A stretch of 43,284 nucleotides of DNA, from contig JALFGP010000004.1 of NCBI GenBank assembly GCA_022777205.1, positions 1 through 43,284 of the forward strand. Direction: 5' to 3'. The position numbers and the translations under genes were made by a program. Under the pieces are notes generated by a model. It did not search any database. It was not told the origin of the DNA and saw only the letters and a program-made list of their open reading frames with translations. Of this stretch, positions 26,272 through 34,407 are shown in pieces. The stretch comes from Rikenellaceae bacterium. GTDB taxonomy: Bacteria; Bacteroidota; Bacteroidia; Bacteroidales; UBA932. How positions within the stretch are numbered: the first letter of the stretch is position 1; each line of letters begins with the position of its first letter.

Positions 26272-27059
26272 AGTGCAAGTTCAACCGGTTTTCTGGCGAT
26301 GTCGGTAGTAAGATACAGTTTCACTTCTTCTCCCATAAGGCAAGGCAGTTCGGAAGGCTCCGGAACCACTCTCCACACGAATGCACTTATGCTGTCCTCG
26401 GATGTCTTGACATCCTTTTCATAGATGACCCTGGCGATGTTCAGGGAATTTTCGTGCACCGCGTCAATTGCGCTGTTGAGTTTGAGGCCCCTTACGTCAG
26501 GGATGCTGGTCGTGTTGTCCTCGGGATTGAGGCCAAGCACAAGGTCGATGACTGACTCGCTTTCGATTTCCTCTCCGGCTTCGATTTCGTGATTGCCCTT
26601 GAGTTGTTTGAGTACATTGTTGGTGGCTATGTCGCTGACATAAATCAAACGTCCCAACACCAGTCCCCTTGTGCTGAGCTCGGCTTTTGCCTGGCGCATA
26701 GAATAGCCCACAAGGTTGGGCATAGTGACTTTCTTGGGTATGACAGCATTGATGGTGAGGGATATGCGGCGGCCTTTCTTGACCTTTGAGCCCGGTATGG
26801 GGTCCTGCTTGAACACATAGCCCCTCTTGAGCCTGCGCACATAGACCGAATCCACCACCTCTGTCCTGAGTCCCGCCTGTTCAGCGTCGAAACGGGCACT
26901 GCTCAAAGGCATAGACGTAAGATCCGGCACTGTCATTTCCTGATTGTGCCTCGTGACAAAATGCAAGAATATGGCAGAGACACCGATGATGACTGTAGCC
27001 ACAATAATGGCTCCGAGAATATTCTTCACTATCCAATTACCGAAAAACTTGTTTGCCAT
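26268..27059 (-). CDS. Membrane-anchored PASTA-domain protein
   Basis: A 263-residue protein with one N-terminal membrane helix (about residues 13-35) and no kinase or transpeptidase domain. Three PASTA-like repeats follow, starting VPDLTSMPLSSA, MPNLVGYSMRQA and IPDVRGLKLNSA; between them lie V-x-x-Q-x-P-x-P-G-like turns such as VFKQDPIPGSKV. PASTA repeats bind muropeptide or penicillin-binding partners. Stand-alone PASTA proteins are common in Bacteroidota, usually next to rluD as here. Translation is coupled to rluD by a four-base overlap. The ligand is unknown. Confidence 0.85.
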   Translation of the reverse strand: MANKFFGNWIVKNILGAIIVATVIIGVSAIFLHFVTRHNQEMTVPDLTSMPLSSARFDAEQAGLRTEVVDSVYVRRLKRGYVFKQDPIPGSKVKKGRRISLTINAVIPKKVTMPNLVGYSMRQAKAELSTRGLVLGRLIYVSDIATNNVLKQLKGNHEIEAGEEIESESVIDLVLGLNPEDNTTSIPDVRGLKLNSAIDAVHENSLNIARVIYEKDVKTSEDSISAFVWRVVPEPSELPCLMGEEVKLYLTTDIARKPVELAL

Positions 27060-27070
27060 AACTCATCGAA

Positions 27071-27772
27071 TTAGAATAATCTGGCCCCCTGGAACAGCAC
27101 GCGGAACAAACCCTCTCCCAGAAGTGCGATGCCCAGCACAGCCACTATCGCTCCCATCACCCTGGATATCCATATCAAAGTCCTGATATTTACATATTTG
27201 CGGAAATGGCTCACGAACCAGCTGAAGAAGAACCAGTAGAAAATGGTACCTGAGGCCACCGCAATGATGATGGGTGCGGCGGTCCAGTCCTGCTGGGCCG
27301 TAGTGTCGATACCGAAAACCGTAAACAAGGTGAAAAGCACAAGTATGCCTCCCGGATTCGCCAGCCCCATCAGCAGAGACTTGAGGAAATCGTGAACGGT
27401 CACCCTGTTGTTCTTGGTCTTGAGTTTGGAGATTTTCTCATTGCCCCGGCTGCTCATACGGGCCTCCCTTTCAACAGGATTGCTGAAAGCCATTATGATA
27501 CCTATTACCATCACCACGAGTCCGCCGGCCACGAGTATGAGTTCCCTGTGCCTTTCCATAAAAAGCTGGGCATAGGCAAGGGCAAAAATGGAAATTGCCG
27601 CAAACATAGTATCAACTATGGTCGCGCCCATACCTGTCACGAATCCGGCCTTATGCCCCTTGCTGAGACTCTGCTGAATAACGAAAATGGCTATCGGCCC
27701 TATAGGCACCGAAGCGCAGATTCCGATTATGAATCCCTTTATTATATTGAGAAGTTGTACGTCAAACTGCAT
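27071..27772 (-). CDS. LysE/RhtB-family exporter
   Basis: The start is taken at the ATG at 27772 (MQFDVQLLNIIKG, 233 residues), as the longer frame begins at a non-ATG codon upstream. The N-terminal helix with SVPIGPIAIFVIQQSLSKG is the LysE signature. About six membrane helices are predicted, and a basic cytoplasmic loop (MSSRGNEKISKLKTKNN) lies in the middle. The family exports amino acids or metabolites. Twelve bases upstream of the PASTA gene, so likely the first gene of this operon. Substrate unknown. Confidence 0.82.
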   Translation of the reverse strand: MQFDVQLLNIIKGFIIGICASVPIGPIAIFVIQQSLSKGHKAGFVTGMGATIVDTMFAAISIFALAYAQLFMERHRELILVAGGLVVMVIGIIMAFSNPVEREARMSSRGNEKISKLKTKNNRVTVHDFLKSLLMGLANPGGILVLFTLFTVFGIDTTAQQDWTAAPIIIAVASGTIFYWFFFSWFVSHFRKYVNIRTLIWISRVMGAIVAVLGIALLGEGLFRVLFQGARLF

Positions 27773-27823
27773 AGGGACGGGTAATTTGTTCACTGCCCTG
27801 TGGACCAGGTGTGGTAAAGCCTG

Positions 27824-27850
27824 CAAATATAGTTATTTTTCTTATATTTG
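27824..27850. promoter_or_regulatory. Divergent overlapping promoters of lysE-type gene and lnt
   Basis: The minus-strand box TATATTTG (27824-27831) reads toward the exporter and the plus-strand box TATATTTG (27843-27850) reads toward lnt. The two boxes are 11 bases apart, so each polymerase footprint would cover the other. Neither has an obvious -33 TTTG. Confidence 0.65.
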
Positions 27851-27901
27851 CACACTTCGGGGCACTGGCGACTGCCTATACGCATTCCGATATTCCAGAA
27901 T

Positions 27902-29623
27902 ATGAAAAAAGAAAAAATACTTATATGGTCACTGGCAGTCCTTTCCGGGCTACTTCTGTCTCTTCCCTATCTCGTGCCCCACTGCGGCTTCGTGGCGCTT
28001 TTCGCATTCATTCCCCTGCTTTGCGCCGACCGGATTGCCACTTTGAGCGGATTCCGGAGGCTGTGGTTGCCGATTTGGACCTCCTTTATAGTTTGGAACA
28101 CAGTCACCACCTTCTGGGTGTGCAATGCCACCGTTGGCGGAGGAATCACTGCAATAGTGCTGAACTCCCTGCAGATGCTTGCAGTCTGGGGACTCTACAG
28201 GCTTTCCCGCAGGTCCTTCAACGGCAGTCTTCCCTACATTTTCTTCGCTGCGGCCTGGATAGCCTGGGAAAAGGCCTATTTTGCAGTGGACATATCATGG
28301 CCCTGGCTAACCCTCGGCAATGCCTTCGCCAGAAGCGTCTATATGGTTCAGTGGTATGACACTCTCGGAAGTCTGGGAGGATCGCTCTGGGTCTGGGCTT
28401 CCAACCTGCTGATATTCGGGCTCCTGACGGCATTGTCGGATGGACGGTGGGCCGGCTTCGGTCCCCGGGGATTCAACCGGAAGGCCAGACTGGCGTATAT
28501 GCTGGGGCTCGCTCTGACGATTTTCGGACCTATAGCCTGGTCCCTCGTCAAATGGTACACTCCGGACGAAGTTCCCCAGCAGAAACTGGACGTACTCGTG
28601 GCCCAGCCCAACATAGACCCCTATCACAAATTTGTGCAGATGAGCCGCAGGGAACAGGATGAACTGCTTGAGTCCCAACTCATTCCCGCACTGGATGAAT
28701 ATAAGGAGCAGATGTTTTCGGACAGTCTCTGGAGAGGCCGTGAGTCTGTGCCGGGGATGTTGATTCTTGCTCCCGAGACCTTCACATCCTACGTTTTCAC
28801 GAATTCCCCAGAAGAAAGCAGCACCCTGAACAGATTCAAGAACTTGCTGAAAGACTGTCCGGGCGTGAATATGATAGTGGGAGCTTCTTCCTACAGCATC
28901 ATAGCATCCGGGGACAGACCGAGCCACACAGCACGCACCTACGGAGATGGACTATGGATTGAGTCCCATAATTCGGCAATTATGATTGACGGAAGCGGCC
29001 GCAACCAGTTTTTCCACAAGAACAAGTTGGTGGTGGCAGTGGAAATGCTGCCCTATCCGGTGGTGTTCGACCCTATTGACAGGGCACTGGGAGGAGTGAT
29101 GGGGCGCTGCATAGGGCAGGGCAGGGTGAGCAATCTGGACTATGTGGCTGAGGATGCCGACGGCAGGACGGTGAAAGTGCCTGTGGGCTGCGCAATCTGC
29201 TATGAATCAGTCTATGGTGACTATTGCCGGGACTATATTCTGCAAGGAGCCAGGGCTTTGACCATAATCACCAACGATGCCTGGTGGGGAGACACTCCGG
29301 GCTATCGTCAGCACCTGAGTTATGCATCCCTGAGGGCCATCGAGACCCGCCGTTGGATTGGACGCTGCGGAAACACCGGAATTTCAGGCCTGATTGATGA
29401 CAAAGGCAGGATAGTGGAAAAGGGACCGTGGTGGGAAAAGGCAACTTTGCGCTTTGCACTGCCGTTGGAAGAGGAGATTACTCCGTTTGTGAGATACGGA
29501 GATGTGACCGGGCGAATCTGCACCTGGACATTTATTCTGCTGCTGGCTGCTATGATAGTGAAAACTCTTACCGGAGACCGGAAAAAATCGGCAAGATCCG
29601 GGAAGAAAACTAGAAAAGCGTAG
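27902..29623 (+). CDS. lnt: Apolipoprotein N-acyltransferase
   Basis: The ATG at 27902 (MKKEKILIWSLAV, 573 residues) gives the expected six-to-eight-helix N-terminus; the upstream frame begins with an ATG before the promoter boundary and is rejected. The nitrilase-like domain carries the Glu-Lys-Cys triad: LAPETFT, FFHKNKLV and GCAICYES. Lnt adds the third acyl chain to lipoproteins in the inner membrane, and the window encodes at least three lipoproteins that would be substrates. The basic tail KKSARSGKKTRKA ends 14 bases inside the convergent downstream gene. Confidence 0.95.
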   Translation: MKKEKILIWSLAVLSGLLLSLPYLVPHCGFVALFAFIPLLCADRIATLSGFRRLWLPIWTSFIVWNTVTTFWVCNATVGGGITAIVLNSLQMLAVWGLYRLSRRSFNGSLPYIFFAAAWIAWEKAYFAVDISWPWLTLGNAFARSVYMVQWYDTLGSLGGSLWVWASNLLIFGLLTALSDGRWAGFGPRGFNRKARLAYMLGLALTIFGPIAWSLVKWYTPDEVPQQKLDVLVAQPNIDPYHKFVQMSRREQDELLESQLIPALDEYKEQMFSDSLWRGRESVPGMLILAPETFTSYVFTNSPEESSTLNRFKNLLKDCPGVNMIVGASSYSIIASGDRPSHTARTYGDGLWIESHNSAIMIDGSGRNQFFHKNKLVVAVEMLPYPVVFDPIDRALGGVMGRCIGQGRVSNLDYVAEDADGRTVKVPVGCAICYESVYGDYCRDYILQGARALTIITNDAWWGDTPGYRQHLSYASLRAIETRRWIGRCGNTGISGLIDDKGRIVEKGPWWEKATLRFALPLEEEITPFVRYGDVTGRICTWTFILLLAAMIVKTLTGDRKKSARSGKKTRKA

Positions 29624-29903
29624 GCTGGCAATCATCCAGGACGGAGATTATCCTCATAAGGACGGACTCGCGGAAAAGGGCTGAACGGGATTTTACCTTG
29701 AACTTGTCGGTGTAGAGCCTCACGGCTGCCCATTCCTGGTCATTGAGGTAGATGACCTGACGATGCCTGCGTTGTTGTCTATCCCTTGCAGCTTGACGCA
29801 TCGAGACTTGGCTTTCGACGGCCTTGCTCCTGAGAGCTTTGCCGGAAGATTTTGCCTTGCGCGATTTGGAGGATTTGCCGGTTTTTGCAGTTTTTGTTGC
29901 CAT
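29610..29903 (-). CDS. Small basic ribbon-helix-helix-like protein, unknown function
   Basis: The ATG at 29903 (MATKTAKTGKSS, 97 residues) lies 24 bases after a perfect -7 box (29928-29935); the longer frame begins inside that box. Residues 1-45 are a Lys/Ser/Arg-rich, probably disordered tail. Residues 48-97 (RQVIYLNDQEWAAV, then SRSALFRESVLMRII) look like a strand followed by two helices, as in ribbon-helix-helix DNA-binding proteins, ending DCQPTLF. I recall proteins with this ending in other Bacteroidota but cannot confirm it. The last 14 bases overlap the convergent lnt gene. Confidence 0.7.
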   Translation of the reverse strand: MATKTAKTGKSSKSRKAKSSGKALRSKAVESQVSMRQAARDRQQRRHRQVIYLNDQEWAAVRLYTDKFKVKSRSALFRESVLMRIISVLDDCQPTLF

Positions 29904-29927
29904 AGTCCGAAAATATGAATTGATTCC

Positions 29928-29964
29928 CAAATATAGATATTTTCATATTAAATGGCTATATTTG
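29928..29964. promoter_or_regulatory. Divergent -7 boxes of the RHH-like and porin-like genes
   Basis: Minus-strand TATATTTG (29928-29935) reads toward the RHH-like gene. Plus-strand TATATTTG (29957-29964) reads toward the outer-membrane gene at 30027. Between them the sequence is A/T rich, with no other signal. Confidence 0.65.
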
Positions 29965-30026
29965 CAATAGGATTTGCGCATTTTTACGCGTAAGAATTTT
30001 AATTGCAAATTTTTAACACAATATTT

Positions 30027-30605
30027 ATGAAGAAGTTCATTATCGTTTGCGCTGCAACTCTTCTTGCTGTGGTTGCAGTCAATGCACAGCCTCGTGCGAT
30101 TGGAGGTAGGATTGCTTATGGTGTAGGCTTTTCTTATCAGCACTCTATGGGATTGGACAATATGATTTCCGTAGATGTCGATTTTCCGGGATATAGTGGA
30201 GGAATCGGAGTTGCTGCAACCTACGACTGGATTTTCCCTATTACTGCCTGGACCCAGAAGGGTGAATGGAACTGGTATGCCGGTGTGGGAGCAGGATTCG
30301 GGTTTGCCTGGCCGGAAGTTGACAAACAGAATTATGCCGGAATCAAAACAAGAACAAGCGTAGGAGGATTTAATATTGGTGTTGCAGGACGCATAGGAGT
30401 GGAATACAACTTCTGGTTCCCGCTTCAGCTTTCGGTTGACTGGAGACCTGTCATCGGACCTGCAATTGCTTGGTCGAACGTCACCCGTAGCGGAAATTTG
30501 TCAGGGACAGGACTTGAGGCCAAGGAGCACTATTCTGCTGTCGGATTCGGCTACGGATCACTCTACGCCAGCGCGATCTGCATAGGTGTCCGCTACAAAT
30601 TTTAA
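30027..30605 (+). CDS. Small outer-membrane beta-barrel protein
   Basis: The ATG at 30027 (MKKFIIVCAATLLAVVAVNA, 192 residues) starts with a signal peptide cleaved after NAQ. The mature protein alternates Gly- and aromatic-rich strands (YAGVGAGFGFAW, VAGRIGVEYNFWF) and ends in a strand with terminal Phe (VRYKF), which is the BAM-recognised signature of outer-membrane barrels. About eight strands are likely. A 62-base leader follows its -7 box. The codon use is richer in A/T than neighbours, as in highly expressed genes. Function beyond an OmpW/OmpA-like barrel is unknown. Confidence 0.8.
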   Translation: MKKFIIVCAATLLAVVAVNAQPRAIGGRIAYGVGFSYQHSMGLDNMISVDVDFPGYSGGIGVAATYDWIFPITAWTQKGEWNWYAGVGAGFGFAWPEVDKQNYAGIKTRTSVGGFNIGVAGRIGVEYNFWFPLQLSVDWRPVIGPAIAWSNVTRSGNLSGTGLEAKEHYSAVGFGYGSLYASAICIGVRYKF

Positions 30606-30626
30606 GCGTTCCTCAAACTTACATTT

Positions 30627-30654
30627 AAGGCTGACCGTTTCGATGGCCAGCCTT
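30627..30654. terminator. Bidirectional terminator between convergent genes
   Basis: AAGGCTGACC (30627-30636) pairs with GGCCAGCCTT (30645-30654) around an eight-base loop with one mismatch. T runs flank both sides, fitting the end of the plus-strand porin-like gene and the minus-strand receptor gene. Confidence 0.7.
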
Positions 30655-30682
30655 ATTTATATATGCGAGTTGCCGGAGCATT

Positions 30683-33600
30683 TCAGTGTCCCGGAGGAGG
30701 ACCCATAGGCCCACGTCCGCCGGGGCCACCCCGCATCTGCTGTCCAGCCTTGCCGAAGTTGCCGAATCTCCAGGTGAGGGAGAGGATGACATAACGCCCG
30801 AGAGTATTGTTGCGCACCTCCTGATGATAGTTGGAAGCATCTGTGATGCTCAGGTTCTTGGACTGGTTGAGCAGGTCATAACCCTTGATGGAAAGTGTGA
30901 GCTGCTTCTTGAGGAAGGATTTGGAGAACTCGGCGCTAAGCACGAATTCATCCTCCTGAGGAGTGGTGTAGCCGTTGTACCAGTTGTAGTTCAACTCCGA
31001 AGAAAAGGCAAAATCGTAAGGAATAGTCCAGTTCATCGAAAAAGACACCTGATTGTTCCAGCGGGCATCCTGATTCTTCTTAAGTGTGTACCAGCTGCGG
31101 TTGTACGTTGTCCGGCCACCAAGGTTCAACTCCACAAAATCATTCGAGTACTTGAATGAAAGCCTTTCTGTAAAGTTCACATTGTCAATGACATTGGTAG
31201 AGAAAGCTTCCCTGAATGATGCATTGGGGCTGTTGTTTTCGAAGAAATCAGCATTGAACTTGTCATAGTTGAAATCAGCCTTTGCCTCGTCATAGTATTT
31301 GGATGTGTCAAGTGCGCCCGTACCTATGTAAGACGAAGACTGGCTGTAATTTGCCCGGAAAAAGTTAATTACCGAGAAATTGGATTTGGCAATGGGACTG
31401 TTGATAAAGAAGTCTATGCCCGCATTTCCGTTCAACGGTCCATTCAGAGGCATATTGTACTGTGCTCCGTCAGTGCCGTACCAGATTGCGCTCACGATAG
31501 GGTTCTGCACCAATCCTGCACTGAAACGGCCACGTATGGAGAAGAAGGTCTGCTTGTTGGTGTAGCCGAAAAAGCCGCGGAGGTTGTGCGAGAAATATGG
31601 CTGGAGGTAAGGATTACCGAAAGAAACATTGAGCGGGTTGGAGTTGTCCGGAACAGGGAGCAACTGGGAGGTGGATGGCTGGGAAGAACGGCCCCGGTAG
31701 AAAAATCTCAACTCGGAGTTGTCGTTGAATTCATAACTGAACATAGCTTGAGGGGCCCATCTCCAAGTAGTGTAGGTCGTATCCACCTTCTGCAGAGCAT
31801 TGTCAGTGACATTATGGGTGACGGTAGGCTGGAGAGAAGCACCGACCTGCACTCTCAACTTGCCCTTCTGGTACTGTAGGTTCACCCCCGCATTATGGTT
31901 CTGGGCAATATTGGTGATGGTGCTGGAATAAGTATAGTTGTCAGACTCCCCAACAGGATTATAACTCCCATACCCTCCGACAAAATCTCCTGAAAGAGGA
32001 CCCGAGTCTTTGGCGAGTTTGTTGGAATAGCTTCTCGACCAGTTATAGCCGTAGGTCGCTTCCAGATAAAAATCATTGCCAAGCGGCTCGGTGTAGGAGA
32101 GTCTTGTCCGGACATTCTGGCTGTCGGAAGTTCTGTTGATTTTCTGGTTCACGGTATTCTCCCCGCTCTTGGCTCCATTCTTGTCATAAGTGGTGGTAAG
32201 AGACTGGTTCAGAGCATCCAGAAGCTTGTTTCCGGAGAACTCATAGCGGACGTTCAGAGACAGGGTCCGGCCTGGTTTTCCGAGTTTCTGACGAAGAAGG
32301 AAGCGGCCGCTGGTAGTCCAGTTGCTATTGCTTCCAGCATTGAAATTGAAGCCGTCATTCACTTTGAGTGTATCTTTTGTCCCTGACATAAGCCTGCCGG
32401 TAGAAAATTTCGAGTCTTCAATATAATTTCCATATCCGAAATTCACCTGTGGCTCGAAAATGATTGAGGTGTTTTCAGTGAACTTATGCTCCAGACGGAC
32501 TCCGAGACGATGTCCCTGGGTGAGAGTATTGCTGAAGCCATAACCATCTCCGGAACCATAGGCACGGTCGCCGCCGTTGTTGTAAATCAGCTGGTCTCCA
32601 CCATCAAGGTAGGTTATCTTGTCACTCTTCTCCAGCAATTCGGTGGCGCTTCCGTTGTAGAGGTAGTTGCCTGCCAGGTCCATATTCCCGTCCAGCAGGG
32701 TCCACGCTCCGTTTGCGCCGCCCATCCAGGAAGTCGTGATTCCGTTGTCCTGGCCCCAGCCGCCGCGAGCGCCGCCCATTCCGCCTCCGCCACCTCGCAT
32801 AGACCTCATCATACTCCCGGCCATATCGTTGAATCCTCGGTTGTTGGTGTTGTTTCCGTTGAGTATTATGCTGATTTGGCTTTTGTCGGTAAAACGGCCT
32901 ATCATAGCCGCTCCCTGACCTCTCCAGTCTCCGTCCCAGCCCTGCTGCAAGTCGTGTCCTCCTCCCGCAGAAACATTTCCGAACCATCCTTTCATCATTC
33001 CCGGACGCAAGGAAAGGTCAATCACGGTCTCCTCCTCACCGTCGTCAATGCCTGTGAACTTAGCCTGGTCCGACTTCTTCTCCACCACCTTCACTTTCTC
33101 CACTATCTTCGCCGGGATGTTCTTGGTCGCCAATTGAGGGTCGTCGAGGAAGAAGGTCTTGCCGTCGATGGTGATTTTGGTAATGGTCTCCCCGTTTACA
33201 GTCACGCTGCCGTCCGAACCCACTTCCACTCCCGGGAGTTTCTTGAGCAGGTTTTCAAGCATATCGTTCTCTGTGGTCCTGAATGAAGAGGCATTGTATT
33301 CTATGGTGTCTTTCTTGACGATGATAGGATTGCCGGCCGCTGTGACCTTGGCCGCCTCAAGTTGCTGCACATCCGAGTCCATCTTCACATCTCCAAGATC
33401 AATTGAAGACTTAGAAAGCGTAACAGCCTGTTCCACAGCCTTATATCCCATCAGCTCCGCCTTGAGTACATAGTCCCCCGCCTTGAGCTTGGAAATCTTT
33501 GCCTTGCCTTCCTGGTCGGTGAGGGCATATCCGGAAGGAGTCTTGCCGCCTTTGACCGTAAGCGAAACCGTGGCAAACGGAACCGGCTCTTCGTTTGAGG

Positions 33601-33703
33601 CATCCACAAGACGCAAACTCAAAGACAGTCCGGTCTGGGCGAAAAGCGTCTCCGGGACCGACATCAAAATGCATAACAATGCTGCAACTAATAATCTCTT
33701 CAT
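30683..33703 (-). CDS. TonB-receptor-like outer-membrane barrel protein
   Basis: The 1006-residue protein has a signal peptide (residues 1-22, ending ETLFAQ), then a carboxypeptidase-regulatory-like domain (about 25-110; PVPFATVSLTVKGG). Next is a plug-like region with MLENLLKKLPGVEV and VNGETITKITIDGK (about 145-215), then a long barrel, matching the outer-membrane beta-barrel family PF14905. There is a Gly/Met/Arg-rich loop (MRSMRGGGGGMGGARG). After the last strand, YVILSLTWRFGNF, the protein adds a GGPGGRGPMGPPPGH tail instead of ending in Phe. It sits in the outer membrane; the substrate is unknown. No SusD partner adjoins. Confidence 0.85.
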   Translation of the reverse strand: MKRLLVAALLCILMSVPETLFAQTGLSLSLRLVDASNEEPVPFATVSLTVKGGKTPSGYALTDQEGKAKISKLKAGDYVLKAELMGYKAVEQAVTLSKSSIDLGDVKMDSDVQQLEAAKVTAAGNPIIVKKDTIEYNASSFRTTENDMLENLLKKLPGVEVGSDGSVTVNGETITKITIDGKTFFLDDPQLATKNIPAKIVEKVKVVEKKSDQAKFTGIDDGEEETVIDLSLRPGMMKGWFGNVSAGGGHDLQQGWDGDWRGQGAAMIGRFTDKSQISIILNGNNTNNRGFNDMAGSMMRSMRGGGGGMGGARGGWGQDNGITTSWMGGANGAWTLLDGNMDLAGNYLYNGSATELLEKSDKITYLDGGDQLIYNNGGDRAYGSGDGYGFSNTLTQGHRLGVRLEHKFTENTSIIFEPQVNFGYGNYIEDSKFSTGRLMSGTKDTLKVNDGFNFNAGSNSNWTTSGRFLLRQKLGKPGRTLSLNVRYEFSGNKLLDALNQSLTTTYDKNGAKSGENTVNQKINRTSDSQNVRTRLSYTEPLGNDFYLEATYGYNWSRSYSNKLAKDSGPLSGDFVGGYGSYNPVGESDNYTYSSTITNIAQNHNAGVNLQYQKGKLRVQVGASLQPTVTHNVTDNALQKVDTTYTTWRWAPQAMFSYEFNDNSELRFFYRGRSSQPSTSQLLPVPDNSNPLNVSFGNPYLQPYFSHNLRGFFGYTNKQTFFSIRGRFSAGLVQNPIVSAIWYGTDGAQYNMPLNGPLNGNAGIDFFINSPIAKSNFSVINFFRANYSQSSSYIGTGALDTSKYYDEAKADFNYDKFNADFFENNSPNASFREAFSTNVIDNVNFTERLSFKYSNDFVELNLGGRTTYNRSWYTLKKNQDARWNNQVSFSMNWTIPYDFAFSSELNYNWYNGYTTPQEDEFVLSAEFSKSFLKKQLTLSIKGYDLLNQSKNLSITDASNYHQEVRNNTLGRYVILSLTWRFGNFGKAGQQMRGGPGGRGPMGPPPGH

Positions 33704-33808
33704 ACTGTATCTTAAAACAATCCCCGAAACAATCTCTGTCCGGGCCGCGCGTCAAAATCAAATGTTAGACCACTAAAAACAGTCTTGGATTAACTGATAA
33801 AAGACAAA

Positions 33809-33846
33809 AGCCCGAAATTTTGGAATTCTTCTCCAAAATCCCGGCT
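33809..33846 (-). terminator. Rho-independent terminator after ruvC
   Basis: ATTTTGGA and TCCAAAAT form the inner stem and AGCCCG with CCGGCT the outer stem. On the minus strand the hairpin is followed by TTTTGTCTTTT. It begins 4 bases past the ruvC stop. The rest of the gap to the receptor gene (33704-33808) holds no gene; I see no clear -7 box for the receptor. Confidence 0.75.
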
Positions 33847-33849
33847 CTT

Positions 33850-34407
33850 TCACTTGACCCTGTCAGGATGGGCCGCAATAAACTTTTTCCAACCTCCCGA
33901 AGACGAGGAGCCTCCAAGCGGGCTCAGGGCATCATAATAATGGCAGAGGGCGATGGCAAGGGCATCAGTGGCATCCAGATGTTTGGGCTGCAGGTCCATT
34001 TTCAATTGCCTCCCCACCATCATCGCAACCTGCTCCTTGGATGCAGCTCCATTGCCTGTGACGGCAATTTTCGCCTTTCTGGGGGCATATTCATAAACAG
34101 GAATGCAACGGCGTATGGCTTCTGAAATGATTATGCCCTGCACTCTTCCCAACTTTTGAATCACTTGCGCATCCTTTGCGTAAAATGCTGATTCTATGGA
34201 CAATTCGTCAGGATGGATGCGGTCCAGAAGCATTGAAAATTCCCTGGCTATTAGGGCCAGTTTGCAGAAATGGTCTTTCTCGGCGCGTAGGTCCACAACC
34301 CCTGCCTCCACGAGTTCCAACTTGCGCCCGCATACAGAAATGGCCCCGAAGCCAAGCAGGTTGGTTCCGGGGTCTATTCCCATTATGACCTTTTCAGCGT
34401 CCCGCAT
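33850..34407 (-). CDS. ruvC: Crossover junction endodeoxyribonuclease RuvC
   Basis: The 185-residue protein has the nuclease start IMGIDPGTNLLGFG with the first active Asp. Further acidic residues lie in LSIESAFYAKDAQ and, near the end, in HLDATDALAIAL. RuvC resolves Holliday junctions with RuvAB. It begins directly after the serS stop with no gap (TAA then ATG), so it is in one operon with serS. No ruvA or ruvB is nearby. Confidence 0.96.
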   Translation of the reverse strand: MRDAEKVIMGIDPGTNLLGFGAISVCGRKLELVEAGVVDLRAEKDHFCKLALIAREFSMLLDRIHPDELSIESAFYAKDAQVIQKLGRVQGIIISEAIRRCIPVYEYAPRKAKIAVTGNGAASKEQVAMMVGRQLKMDLQPKHLDATDALAIALCHYYDALSPLGGSSSSGGWKKFIAAHPDRVK

